Part shown: in pieces, positions 1-9,565 of the stretch
How the letters are laid out: each line of letters starts with the position of its first letter
How positions within the stretch are numbered: the stretch's first letter is position 1
Source of the DNA: Reinekea thalattae
GTDB taxonomy: Bacteria; Pseudomonadota; Gammaproteobacteria; Pseudomonadales; Natronospirillaceae
Assembly: GCF_008041945.1 (NCBI RefSeq)
Contig: NZ_VKAD01000001.1
Coordinates: 1,736,001 to 1,800,000 of the forward strand
DNA: 64,000 nucleotides
Direction of reading: 5' to 3'
Position numbers and translations under genes: made by a program
Notes under the pieces: generated by a model
Database searches by the model: none
What the model saw: only the letters and a program-made list of their open reading frames with translations
Told to the model about the DNA's origin: nothing

Positions 1-1677
1 TTCAGAAATTGCTTCAGCCTCTTCAATGGTCTGCTCACTGGTTTGCTTAGTGCTCTCAATCGAGCTAACCACAGAGCCTGCACCCTGTTTAAGCTGGGTC
101 AAAGATTTATCAATCTCACCTGTGCTTTCTTGGGTGCGCCCTGCCAAGGCACGTACTTCATCAGCAACCACCGCAAAGCCTCGTCCTTGCTCACCAGCAC
201 GCGCAGCCTCAATCGCAGCATTCAGTGCTAATAAATTGGTTTGCTCAGCAATTTCACCAATTACCGTCAAAATAGAACCAATGTCTTCTGTTTCTTTGCT
301 CATCTGATTAACGCGCTCGGTAGCACCGTTAATTTCTTCTGCCAGTCGGTTCAAGCTCGCCTGGGCATTAACAATGGTTTCTTTTGAACGCTCACCTGAC
401 TTATTGGCGTCTTCAACAAATTGCGCCGCTTCATCCGCACTCTGCGCGACCATTTCTGACGACGAGCCGAGCTCATCCATCGCGACCACAATTTGATTGG
501 TTTCTTCTTGGTGCTCACTCAACACTTCGGTGTTTTTTTGCATGTTATGGCGCAACTGACCGATGCTATTGATCAACTCACCGCTAACCGCCTTAACATC
601 AAGCATCATGGCATTTAGGTTTTCAACAAAGCGATTCACGCCCTGAGCAATATCGCCTAAATCGTCTTTTGAACGAACTTCTAAACGCTGAGTTAAGTCT
701 CCGTTACCACTGGATAAGCCTAAAATAAGATTCTTAAGTGCGATAACTGGGCGGTAAATGCGCGCCAACACCACCAACAGGATCATTAACGAAATGATAC
801 TGATAACAACGCAAATCATCGTCAAATACTTAGAAGCCTCATACACAGGCCCTAAAGCTGTTTGTTTGTCGACCGCGTTGACTAAGAACCAATAGCCACC
901 ACCCAGTAGATTAATTTGCGATGACAGCACCAAACGCTCACGACCTTCAATGACTAGCTCGTTAATGGTTGCTTCACTGGATAAAACTTCTGACGCAATA
1001 TCGGCAAAACCTTCGGCTGCCGTGAACTCGTCTCGGATTAGGATGTTTTCTGAAGTAGAGGCCAAGATCATGCCGTTTTTATCGACGATCAAAGAGATAG
1101 TTCCCGGCTGAATATCAATACCTTCGACAATTTCTTGCAGGTTAGTCAAACGAATATCTGCGCTCAACACGCCATCTTTAATTGGTTGAACAGCCGCAGC
1201 TAAAGGCACGCCCTGTTTAGTGAAAAATACGTCGGTAACGGCTAAACCACTCTGAGCCAAACCAAATTGATACCACGGTCGGGTGCGTGGATCATACCGC
1301 TCCAGTAGGCCAACACCGTTAGGGAAGCTTTTTGAGGGTTTGGAAACATAGGAGCGACCATCATTAAAGCCGAGCGTAATTTTAGAGACGCTGCCTGTTA
1401 CGGCTGCCATTTCAACGATTTTTTCATGACCTTCTTGGTATTGGTACTTATCGTAAAGTGTCGCTAGTTGAGCGATCGGTTGGGATGCATTGTAGATATA
1501 CTCTTCGACGTTTTTAATTTCATAGCCAGCAGACGTCTGTATACGCTCAATAACTTTTTCGGTAACCACCTTCTCAAGCTGCTGAACCGCCAAATAACTC
1601 GTGGCCGCCAACGATAGTGACACAATCACCATCATCGATATTACCAGTACCGCTTTAAACCCTAACAACTTCTTCAT
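1..1677 (-). CDS. methyl-accepting chemotaxis protein, 3' end outside window
   Basis: Transmembrane chemoreceptor that would signal to CheA/CheW. Reading down from the ATG at 1677, 559 codons are open to the window edge, so the C-terminus is missing. An N-terminal membrane segment (about residues 5-27) precedes a periplasmic region of about 250 residues that looks like a dCache ligand-binding domain (it contains DPRTRPWYQ). A second membrane segment near residues 285-305 leads into a HAMP region and the signalling coiled coil. The highly conserved receptor tip is present ([20 protein letters not shown], then [12 protein letters not shown]). Ligand unknown. A sigma28-type promoter lies about 200 bases upstream, which fits control with flagellar genes. 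Confidence 0.95.
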   Translation of the reverse strand, partial: MKKLLGFKAVLVISMMVIVSLSLAATSYLAVQQLEKVVTEKVIERIQTSAGYEIKNVEEYIYNASQPIAQLATLYDKYQYQEGHEKIVEMAAVTGSVSKITLGFNDGRSYVSKPSKSFPNGVGLLERYDPRTRPWYQFGLAQSGLAVTDVFFTKQGVPLAAAVQPIKDGVLSADIRLTNLQEIVEGIDIQPGTISLIVDKNGMILASTSENILIRDEFTAAEGFADIASEVLSSEATINELVIEGRERLVLSSQINLLGGGYWFLVNAVDKQTALGPVYEASKYLTMICVVISIISLMILLVVLARIYRPVIALKNLILGLSSGNGDLTQRLEVRSKDDLGDIAQGVNRFVENLNAMMLDVKAVSGELINSIGQLRHNMQKNTEVLSEHQEETNQIVVAMDELGSSSEMVAQSADEAAQFVEDANKSGERSKETIVNAQASLNRLAEEINGATERVNQMSKETEDIGSILTVIGEIAEQTNLLALNAAIEAARAGEQGRGFAVVADEVRALAGRTQESTGEIDKSLTQLKQGAGSVVSSIESTKQTSEQTIEEAEAISE

Positions 1678-2047
1678 TGCTATATTCCTTATATCCTACA
1701 TCCCATTCGAACAGTGTACGTTTAAGCGCCTACTATGGCTTTACCGCTTTAAGAACACAACGCCTTACACTATTTAATTACCTGGACTATTTCTTTTATT
1801 TCTTGCAGCAACGACCTTATTGTTATTGGTGCTCGTCGATACAAGTATCTCTGACCTTAATCAGCATTATGAACTTGTTATAAAGATTATCGGTCAGTGC
1901 GCTATAAAGTTTAGCCTATTCTTATATATTGACTGCTCACGGCAACAAATCGATACAAATTGATGTGCTACACTTTATGCTATAGCTCAAACACTGAAAC
2001 CTTGAACTAAACCCGTATCGTCGCCCACCTTGCGGCTAGGAGTCATC
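1678..2047. other. divergent intergenic region
   Basis: 370 bases between the chemoreceptor and the stress-protein gene. It holds the sigma28-type promoter at 1887-1913 on the minus strand. On the plus strand TTGACT at 1929-1934 followed 17 bases later by GATACA at 1952 is a weak promoter candidate for the stress protein. I see no convincing gene here. Confidence 0.5.
1887..1913 (-). promoter_or_regulatory. sigma28 (FliA)-type promoter for the chemoreceptor gene
   Basis: Read on the minus strand this is TAAACTTT, 11 bases, then ACCGATAA. The known FliA consensus is TAAAGTTT-N11-GCCGATAA, so 14 of 16 bases and the exact spacing match. The only gene downstream is the chemoreceptor, which is a typical FliA target. 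The implied leader is about 200 bases long. Confidence 0.72.
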
Positions 2048-2467
2048 ATGTATCAGACCATTGTTGCGCCCGTGGACATCTCTGAAAAGGAGATGAGTGA
2101 GAAGATCCTACAAATGGCTCTTTTTCATTTACAGCACAGTCACTGCCAAGTTCACCTACTGATGGTAACGCCGGCAACAGCCAGTGATGAAGAGGTTGAA
2201 AAGCTCTCGGTAGCGCTAATGGCATTTACCACCGAACATATTGATAAGCAGGATGGTAAAAAAGACAGCCTGAAAATGATCATCAAGAAAGGCGCGCCCA
2301 GCGATCAGATACTGAGTTATGCAACTGAGGTAAAGGCAGATTTAATAATTTTGGGGCGCCACCGTACTGCCGCTAATGTTCTTGGTCGCCCAGCCTTAGG
2401 CAGCACAACAGTGAAGGTGTCTAGTCAAGCAAGTGCCGATATTTGTATCGTAAAGAACATTGCTTAA
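2048..2467 (+). CDS. universal stress protein, UspA family
   Basis: Small cytoplasmic Usp-fold protein of 139 residues, normal length for the family. It opens with the typical beta strand (YQTIVAPVD) and ends with the nucleotide-binding pattern, here ADLIILGRHR followed by GRPALGSTTVKV, matching G-2x-G-9x-G-S/T. This implies ATP-binding Usp function; members help survival under stress, but the exact role is not predictable. I chose the ATG at 2048 rather than the in-frame TTG at 2030 because TAGGAG lies at the right distance before it. Confidence 0.93.
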   Translation: MYQTIVAPVDISEKEMSEKILQMALFHLQHSHCQVHLLMVTPATASDEEVEKLSVALMAFTTEHIDKQDGKKDSLKMIIKKGAPSDQILSYATEVKADLIILGRHRTAANVLGRPALGSTTVKVSSQASADICIVKNIA

Positions 2468-2486
2468 TCGTAAACAAAGAGGCTCT

Positions 2487-2511
2487 ACTCAAAGCCTTAC
2501 GGCTTATGAGT
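2487..2511. terminator. hairpin between convergent usp and tamB
   Basis: ACTCAAAGCC, loop TTAC, then GGCTTATGAGT forms a stem of about 10 bp with one bulged base. It sits in the 55-base gap between two converging genes. No strong T run follows on either strand (TTTGTTT further on in the minus direction is the best), so termination strength is uncertain. Confidence 0.4.
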
Positions 2512-2522
2512 GATCTAAAAAA

Positions 2523-5500
2523 TTAATAATCTAACGACCAGTTGAGCTCAATACCATTAGTATCGAGCTCTCCTACTTCACCTTGGGTATACAGCTCAAT
2601 ATAGGCGCGTTTGGTTAGCTTATATTGCAAGCTGCTGCGAAACTCTTCATCTGACCCATCCTGTTCTACTTCTAGATAAAGATAATCGTTAATATACTTA
2701 CCTGCACTAACACTGAAGGTCAGTTCGCCGTCATCATTTGAGTCGGTATCAATCACTAACGTATCCAAAGAAAGTTCGTTACGCGCTTCACCAACAATAT
2801 CGAGTCCGGTTTCACCTGTACGCAAATTATTCACCGCATTGGCCAACTGCACTGCTTGAACAATGCTCATCTGTTCAATGTTTTCGCCAAACAGTAACAA
2901 GGCCAGTAATTCATCTTGACCTTCAGCGGCATCGGATGTCAGTGACAACGACAACTCATTTTGATTGCCTGAAATTTCTAGCGTGACATCCAAGTCATTG
3001 TTTGAGTAATTACCTTGGATATCTAACGCGACCTGATCGCCTTGAATCTGAACGGTACCGCTTTCTAAGGTAAACACCTTACCAAAACCCAGGTAAGTGC
3101 CGCGCACCAACGAAAACTGACCCGCCAACACTGGGCTGTAGAGATTGTCAGTAATCGAAAACTGCCCCGAAAGCTCAGCAGTAATACCCTGACCATAAAG
3201 ATTAACCCGTTGCTGTGCGGTTAAAGTAATGTCTAGCACACCCTGCGGCGCGTAGAATGCAGGCCCATCAGCGGCGGCAGAGCCTTGAGAGGTCGCCTCC
3301 ACTATATTTAATTGCGGCGCGCCATCCCAAAGTAAGGAATCGGTTTGCATATTTAAACGTGATATCGCGACATCACCGACAATGGTTAAATTCTGATAGG
3401 AGCCTTGCGCGCGAATATCTCCGCTCATCGTTGCTTCCATCTGCGCCTGATTGATCAATCGAGCGTTACGGATTTCTGTCGCAACTGAAATATCATGCGG
3501 TAAAATAATGCCTTCGCTGGCGCTGAACTGAACTTGGCCTTGAACTGCAACACTGCCATCGGCGGCATCACTGGCTACGCCGTTAAGTTGCCACTGCTTC
3601 GATTCGGTGTTTAATGAAACAGCCATATCGGATAACCGAGTGCCTAGACCAACATGCTCATAACTGCCATCTCGCCAATGCAGCTCACCTTGCCATTGAG
3701 GATCACTTAGGCGGCCATCCAAACTGATATCACCATAGATAAAGCCGGTGAATGCCTGATCAAGCTGATTCACCAACAGCGGCTCCAGCACGTCCAGCGA
3801 GGTGTTTACGGCTAATCGCATCTCCATTGGCTGATCAGCGGCATTTGTCTGCCAACGACTCAATTCAGCAACAGGGGTTTTTAAGCGTAACTTAACTTTG
3901 GTTTGCTCATCGCTGATCAAACTTGCCTCTAGCTGATAATGCTGACTTAAAGTATTTAAATCTGCCCGTAAACTCAGTGGCGAGCTGCTGGCCTGCCAAT
4001 CGACACTGCCTTTTAGGTTCGGCTGTTTTAAATCACCGTTGGCCTGCAACCTAACATTCGCCGGACCATTAATGATCCCCGACGTTGGCAACCAGTAACC
4101 CAAATCATCGGTCACTATATTGAGTGCTAAGTCGCCCATTGTAGCTTGGCCGCTACCACTTAATGAGATTTCTAATGCATCTGGAACAGTAAACAGGGCG
4201 CGCTCTATTTGCCAAGCGGACCAGCGACCATTGGCTTGCGCCTCGGTAATGAAATCATGATTCTGGTACTGACCAAACGCCTTAAGGTCGGCATTAAATA
4301 GCGGTTCAGTCACCGTACCTGCAACACTGACACTAGCATCTAATTGACCACTCAGGTGATCAGGGATATTTGAAGAAACCAGCGCCAACTGATTAAGGTC
4401 GACACGCTGCACATTCACTCGACCTGTGATTTGCTCACTCTCAGTTTGCAGCCGACCTCGCACAATAGCGGTGCCCCAAGTTAAGTCCAAGCGGTGATTT
4501 AACGTCGACTGCAAATTGCCACTGCCTTGCCAACTAAAGAGATAAGGCTCTGTTTGTAAAACACCCTCACTGCTTAAATCACCTTCGATCAGCCAAGCTT
4601 CGCTCTGATTATCGAGCGTTAAATCGCCCTTGAGCGAGCCTTGCCACTGTTCAACCCAGGCAAATCGATCGTCTTGTTGCAACAGAGGTGCGATGCCGTT
4701 CAGCAAATAGCTGGCATCGGGCAAATCCGTTGAGGCTGTCATCGAAACCTGTTGTTGCGCCCAATTATAAAAACCAGACAATGACCAAGCACCTTGCGCC
4801 CATTCAGCTTCCGAACCGGCGATTTCTATATGTTCGGTATCCAGTTGAGTGACGGTGGTGGTCATTGAAAATGGCTGTGCATCAATTTCGCCAGAACTGG
4901 TCAGCGTGCCTGCCAACGTCGGTCGATAGATTTTACCTTCAATCGACATCTGACCATTCATGTCGAGTAAGACTCGTTCTGGTAATTTTTTCTCGATACC
5001 AGTGAAGGCTTCGCTCAACAACGGCAAATGGCTACTAGACAAAGAAGTGACTTCGGCAGCGCCGTCCAGCCAGAGATCGTAAGGCTCGAATGCGCCATGG
5101 TAACGCCATTGAGCTCCCAGCCAATTCATATCCGACAGATCAACTTGCCAATCTTCGGCCGTCGTTGGGTCAATACTGATGGCTAAACTCAATGGCTGTC
5201 CTAGCCAAGAGCCACTAAATTCACTCTCTGTTGCAATGGCAGGCCGACGCCAATAGCCAGTAATACTGGTACTACCGCGTGCATTGCCAGAAAAACTCGC
5301 TAATACTTCAGGCCACTTTGAAAACCACGGAGCAATGGCTGCCACTGGCATCGAGCTATGTTCGAAATGCAAGTCCAGCTGTTTAGCAGACCAATCCACA
5401 CCGCCATGGGCGAAGACATCGGCCTGATTAAAAGACACTCGAGAGTCACTGTAGCGGACACCCTGCGGGGTTAAAGAGTCCAGTTGGATGCTGGCATTAA

Positions 5501-7208
5501 CCGGCCACTGCTGCCAACGCCCTAAGGCATTTAAAGGGCCAGAAAACTCGAACTGACGACCTTCACCCTCCGCCAAGACATCGCCATGTACCGAAAGATC
5601 AATATCCACCGGTAGCTCAATACCAACATACGGCAAGATGTCTGTGCGTAACTCATCGACATCAAACTGACCACGCCAACGGAAGTTAGCCGGTTGCCAG
5701 CTAAAATCGCCAGTTAACTGAGCTAACCGAGAATAGAGCGCGATATTACTGAAACCAAGTTTTTGATCCTGCCAAAGGCCGCTTAATTGGACGCGGAAAT
5801 CCTCAGCGTACCAAGTACCCTCAGCTAGCCCAGCTATGGTGACAACTGGATTATCAAGCGTACCTATAATTTCACCGGTCAACTGAGCATTGCCCTGTAG
5901 CTCAGCAAAATAGTCTGGCATCAATGTAGGCAATAACGGCGCGGCGTTAATATCTGCTTGATACGCTAATGACAGCTCATCGGTCTGCCAATTGGTGGAG
6001 CCTGCGACATTCAGCTGACTATTCGCCAAGGTTAGTGAGGCTTGCTCAATATTGAAATTGGCACCATCACGATTTGAGGCTATTTGAACTTCAAACGGCT
6101 GCGCTTGCCATTGACCCGAAGCCTGTATTTTTGAGTCCGCTAGCGGACGACGCCAGCCGCCTTGAATCCGGCTTTGTACAACCAGCTCTCCGCTTAAATC
6201 TTGCACCCCAAAAACGTCAGCTAGAGGAGCTAAGGTCCAGCGATCAATAGACACCAATAAATCGGATTCATCGCGCGCTATAAAGCCTTCGGCACTGGCT
6301 TCTTTGCCATCGAGTACCAGCGTCAACGGCAAGAATTCGACTTGCTGTTCACTCACTAAATACCGCACCATGCCTTCAGCCGACAGCTCATGACTTTGCC
6401 AAGGCACGCTCCACTTATCGATAAGCACATCGAGCAAGCCATACTGACTGTAATCGATACGGATATCCCAGCTGGCCGCTAAGGGTTCCGACAGTTGCCA
6501 ATTAGCCCACTGAGACCATGCACTCAAGGGCTCAGCATCCAGCCGGCCTTTTAACCGAAAATAATCAATTGCATCGGCAGAAAGCTCCGCAGCAAAGTAG
6601 TTTCCAGTCTCAGTTTCAGATAACGACACCACAAACTTAGCAGGAATCGCGCCCCAGTTAACTTCTCCCTGGCCATGAAGCTGGGCATGAAAATCCGACA
6701 TCTCGGCACGCTCTAATGCAATCTGTGAAACATGCAATGCACTGACACGTAATGCAGGAATACTCAGCCAGCGTCGATACAGTTGAGAAAGCGCTGAAGA
6801 AGCGGTATCGGTTTTCTCGGCATTGGATCGACGATCGAGACTCAAATCAGCATCGAGCTGTTCGATACTGATACTTTTAAACCACCAGCGATTTTGCAAG
6901 GCGTATTTCCAGTTCCATTGCACATCAATATTGACTGCCTGCGCGAGTGGCTGGCCTTCGGAGGTATTCAGGCGGATGGCATCAATGTGCCACTGAGATA
7001 AAGCAGGCGATTGAACACCTTCAATCTGCAACTGATAATCGCTGACCCATTCGACCAGTCGCGCCGAGTTCATCGCCAACAAACCGCGGCCAGTTTGAGT
7101 ACCGACAAAATAAATTAACGTTAGTAGCGATAGCAGCAACAACAACAGCAACGATCGAATTGCGATAGTCCAGCTACGTTTTGCTGCGGCGCGCAGTTGT
7201 AATGCCAT
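2523..7208 (-). CDS. tamB: translocation and assembly module subunit TamB
   Basis: Very long inner-membrane-anchored AsmA/TamB-type protein (1561 residues). One membrane segment lies at about residues 14-36 and the rest is beta-rich repetitive sequence predicted to span the periplasm. The C-terminal few hundred residues form the conserved TamB (former DUF490) domain, with LLFGENIEQMS near residue 1430 and an aromatic C-terminus. TamB works with the outer-membrane protein TamA in insertion of some outer-membrane proteins and, as known for AsmA-like proteins, in phospholipid transport. It directly follows tamA with TAATG overlapping stop and start, so the two are translationally coupled. Length is above the E. 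coli protein but within the family range. Confidence 0.96.
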   Translation of the reverse strand: MALQLRAAAKRSWTIAIRSLLLLLLLSLLTLIYFVGTQTGRGLLAMNSARLVEWVSDYQLQIEGVQSPALSQWHIDAIRLNTSEGQPLAQAVNIDVQWNWKYALQNRWWFKSISIEQLDADLSLDRRSNAEKTDTASSALSQLYRRWLSIPALRVSALHVSQIALERAEMSDFHAQLHGQGEVNWGAIPAKFVVSLSETETGNYFAAELSADAIDYFRLKGRLDAEPLSAWSQWANWQLSEPLAASWDIRIDYSQYGLLDVLIDKWSVPWQSHELSAEGMVRYLVSEQQVEFLPLTLVLDGKEASAEGFIARDESDLLVSIDRWTLAPLADVFGVQDLSGELVVQSRIQGGWRRPLADSKIQASGQWQAQPFEVQIASNRDGANFNIEQASLTLANSQLNVAGSTNWQTDELSLAYQADINAAPLLPTLMPDYFAELQGNAQLTGEIIGTLDNPVVTIAGLAEGTWYAEDFRVQLSGLWQDQKLGFSNIALYSRLAQLTGDFSWQPANFRWRGQFDVDELRTDILPYVGIELPVDIDLSVHGDVLAEGEGRQFEFSGPLNALGRWQQWPVNASIQLDSLTPQGVRYSDSRVSFNQADVFAHGGVDWSAKQLDLHFEHSSMPVAAIAPWFSKWPEVLASFSGNARGSTSITGYWRRPAIATESEFSGSWLGQPLSLAISIDPTTAEDWQVDLSDMNWLGAQWRYHGAFEPYDLWLDGAAEVTSLSSSHLPLLSEAFTGIEKKLPERVLLDMNGQMSIEGKIYRPTLAGTLTSSGEIDAQPFSMTTTVTQLDTEHIEIAGSEAEWAQGAWSLSGFYNWAQQQVSMTASTDLPDASYLLNGIAPLLQQDDRFAWVEQWQGSLKGDLTLDNQSEAWLIEGDLSSEGVLQTEPYLFSWQGSGNLQSTLNHRLDLTWGTAIVRGRLQTESEQITGRVNVQRVDLNQLALVSSNIPDHLSGQLDASVSVAGTVTEPLFNADLKAFGQYQNHDFITEAQANGRWSAWQIERALFTVPDALEISLSGSGQATMGDLALNIVTDDLGYWLPTSGIINGPANVRLQANGDLKQPNLKGSVDWQASSSPLSLRADLNTLSQHYQLEASLISDEQTKVKLRLKTPVAELSRWQTNAADQPMEMRLAVNTSLDVLEPLLVNQLDQAFTGFIYGDISLDGRLSDPQWQGELHWRDGSYEHVGLGTRLSDMAVSLNTESKQWQLNGVASDAADGSVAVQGQVQFSASEGIILPHDISVATEIRNARLINQAQMEATMSGDIRAQGSYQNLTIVGDVAISRLNMQTDSLLWDGAPQLNIVEATSQGSAAADGPAFYAPQGVLDITLTAQQRVNLYGQGITAELSGQFSITDNLYSPVLAGQFSLVRGTYLGFGKVFTLESGTVQIQGDQVALDIQGNYSNNDLDVTLEISGNQNELSLSLTSDAAEGQDELLALLLFGENIEQMSIVQAVQLANAVNNLRTGETGLDIVGEARNELSLDTLVIDTDSNDDGELTFSVSAGKYINDYLYLEVEQDGSDEEFRSSLQYKLTKRAYIELYTQGEVGELDTNGIELNWSLDY

Positions 7209-8980
7209 TAAAACGCCTGCCCTAAGCTGACATAAATAATAAAGTCATCGTCTTCATCGCGCTGATCTAACGGTGTCGCAACATCAAAGCGAATTGGCGC
7301 AAAGCTGGTAAAAAATCGCACCCCGACACCTGCACCAGAATACCAAATATCCTGATCAAAGGGGTTAATTTGCTCGCTGACTGAACCACTATCTAGAAAA
7401 AACACCAAGCCCCAGCTCTCTGTTAAACGCAACCGTATCTCATTATTCAACAGCCAACGCTGGCTGGCACCTGCAATATCGCCAGCGGTGTCATCATCTG
7501 CCAAGTACTTTTCTTCCAGCTCAATAGACTCATAGGCATAACCTCGAATGGTACTGCTGCCACCAGCAGTCAGCCATTCTGACTCTGGAATATTTTCTTG
7601 CGACGAATCAAACACATCGCCATACCAAAGCGAGTTCCATTTGACACTGCTAGCTAAGGTCAACCGTGGATTTAATTCAATAAAACCCTGTACGCCAGTA
7701 CCGCTGAGCAAGTAGCTTGTAAACTCATCATCAACATCCCAAACCGGTTCAACATTTACCGACCAACGCAAGCCAGTACTCGGATTGAACGGATCGGTAA
7801 CATTGTCGTATTGGTATTCCAGCGGCACGCTGATCTGATGGTAAACATCCCATTCATCGTCGACGTACTCGTTTTCCTGAGTATAGCCAATGCCGTATTC
7901 ATAATAATCTTGACGTGAAGCCTCGCGTTCAATCGTCGCGGTGCTCGAAAAGGTATTGTATTCGTAGTCGGAGGTATCGCGTTCGAATTCATTCTGCCAA
8001 GTAAATTCATTACGACGATCAAAAAAGGAGGGGACAACAAAAGCTACACTGGCGGTCTGATTAGTCTCCTGTAGCGATAATTCTAACTCCAAGCTTTGTG
8101 CGCTATGGAATAAATCTCGATGCTGCCAACCTAAGGTTGTGGTCGGCCCTTGCTCACTCTCGTATCCCAATGCCGCCGACAGCGTTCGCTTATCTTTTTG
8201 AGTTAGAGCAAAAACGACATCGACTTGATTATCGGCCGTTTTCGAAACAGTCGGTTTAACCTGACTAAACACACCGGTATCGAGCAACGCAATTACCGCT
8301 GTACTGATCGCTGAGGCTTTATAACAATCACCCGCGTCTATATCCGCCGTTCGGCTTAGAAACTCTTGGTTTAATGTTCCTGCTCCAGTGAAACTCACTG
8401 CATTGAATTGCGCAGGGTCTTTGACATTAGCAATTAGGGTCAAATTCCCGCTGTGGTTTTCTGGGTCCAGCTGAACTTCATGACTGACCGTTGAAGTAAA
8501 ATAACAATCCTGCGTCGCTATATAGCTTTTCAGTGTCGACTGCTGGCTGATGACCGCGCTGGCATTTAAGGCATCACCTACTTCAAGACGCAACCAGTCA
8601 TCATCGAGCGGTTGAAAGTTACCCTGTAACGTGAGCTCGGCAATTTCATAACGCGGCCCAAGAATAACTCGATAACTGGGTTTCCCAACTTGGTCACTAC
8701 GTGACTGCCAACCGGCTTCGATCGTCGCCTCATAATAACCTCGGCTCTTTAACAAGAGGTTTAATCGGTTGATTTCGGCACGAATTTGTCGATCTTGCGT
8801 TAGGGTTATTTCTGAAGCATTGACTGAATCTCGATATTCGTTCAGCGTACGGACCAACTCGCCTTTTAGGCCATAACGATAGCTATCGATAGAAATATCC
8901 CACCGACTGGCAGAAGCTAAATCTTCCGCCCATGCCACGGTCGCTAACGACAACAACAAACCTAACACACTATATTTCAT
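7208..8980 (-). CDS. tamA: translocation and assembly module outer-membrane protein TamA
   Basis: Omp85-family barrel protein of 590 residues with a clear signal peptide (cleavage expected after VAWA, about residue 18). The N-terminal third has POTRA-like repeats (for example YRVILGPRYEIAELTLQGNF). The C-terminal half is a 16-strand-type barrel including GGSSTIRGYAYES, the conserved Omp85 RGY-type motif, and ends in ...SLGQAF with a terminal Phe as outer-membrane proteins do. It is partner of the overlapping tamB. No other gene precedes it in the operon; the divergent gene at 9135 shares the 154-base promoter region. Confidence 0.96.
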   Translation of the reverse strand: MKYSVLGLLLSLATVAWAEDLASASRWDISIDSYRYGLKGELVRTLNEYRDSVNASEITLTQDRQIRAEINRLNLLLKSRGYYEATIEAGWQSRSDQVGKPSYRVILGPRYEIAELTLQGNFQPLDDDWLRLEVGDALNASAVISQQSTLKSYIATQDCYFTSTVSHEVQLDPENHSGNLTLIANVKDPAQFNAVSFTGAGTLNQEFLSRTADIDAGDCYKASAISTAVIALLDTGVFSQVKPTVSKTADNQVDVVFALTQKDKRTLSAALGYESEQGPTTTLGWQHRDLFHSAQSLELELSLQETNQTASVAFVVPSFFDRRNEFTWQNEFERDTSDYEYNTFSSTATIEREASRQDYYEYGIGYTQENEYVDDEWDVYHQISVPLEYQYDNVTDPFNPSTGLRWSVNVEPVWDVDDEFTSYLLSGTGVQGFIELNPRLTLASSVKWNSLWYGDVFDSSQENIPESEWLTAGGSSTIRGYAYESIELEEKYLADDDTAGDIAGASQRWLLNNEIRLRLTESWGLVFFLDSGSVSEQINPFDQDIWYSGAGVGVRFFTSFAPIRFDVATPLDQRDEDDDFIIYVSLGQAF

Positions 8981-9134
8981 CGCCAGCGATTGGTCTCTAT
9001 ATAAAAATGAATGATAACCTGCTCCGATAGCAGCTTATGCCTGTAGCATTAGCGGCTATTCTAATTGAGCATTTTACCAAAAAGATGGCACAGATTATCA
9101 TGCTATCTACAGTCATTAACGGATACTTACACAA

Positions 9135-9413
9135 ATGAAAAAAGATAAGTCTAGAGTAGAGGGTGTCGAGTGGGGTGAGGCCCAATTACGTGAATACCTG
9201 AATTTCACGACGTTCGACGGTACAGACAAGGATTTTCACTGCCTACACCGCGCCTACACACGCATGACTGCTGACGTATTTGCTGATTTTGTTGCACTGT
9301 TCAAGGCAGAAAACCGCAATATTCATGCAATAAATTTACAAGGCAAAACCCTCGCAGAGCTGATTGCCAGCCATGATAAGAGCGCTGACTACCTTACCGC
9401 GCTCACCAATTAA
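9135..9413 (+). CDS. small conserved protein, PA4642-like
   Basis: 92-residue soluble protein without signal peptide or membrane segment. It resembles, from memory, the PA4642 family of gammaproteobacterial hypothetical proteins: a lysine-rich start (MKKDKSRVEG), a central block around FHCLHRAYTRM, and a C-terminal block with INLQGKTLAELIASH. Function unknown. The start ATG has only a weak ribosome site (GGA about 12 bases upstream). It is divergent from tamA and followed by a good terminator, so it appears to be a single-gene unit. Confidence 0.75.
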   Translation: MKKDKSRVEGVEWGEAQLREYLNFTTFDGTDKDFHCLHRAYTRMTADVFADFVALFKAENRNIHAINLQGKTLAELIASHDKSADYLTALTN

Positions 9414-9428
9414 AAGTAGCGATTGAGC

Positions 9429-9454
9429 AAACCAAGCCTGTCTAGGCTTGGGTT
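9429..9454 (+). terminator. hairpin terminator after the PA4642-like gene
   Basis: CCAAGCCT, loop GTCT, AGGCTTGG is a perfect 8-bp stem (9432-9451), extended by an AAA/TTT flank and followed by GTTTCGCTCTT. It lies 15 bases past the stop codon. On the other strand it could also stop radA transcripts. Confidence 0.7.
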
Positions 9455-9565
9455 TCGCTCTTAATGCGGGCTCTTTCTGTCTTATTATTAGCTGTTACTG
9501 TCTTAAAGTTTAGCTAGTGCTGCTTAACGTTAATTATGCAAATGCAGTCTTTCTTCTCTTATTCG

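Noticed and set aside
26-307. Plus-strand open frames across the chemoreceptor gene
   Set aside because: They lie opposite the conserved receptor signalling tip, so are shadows of that gene.
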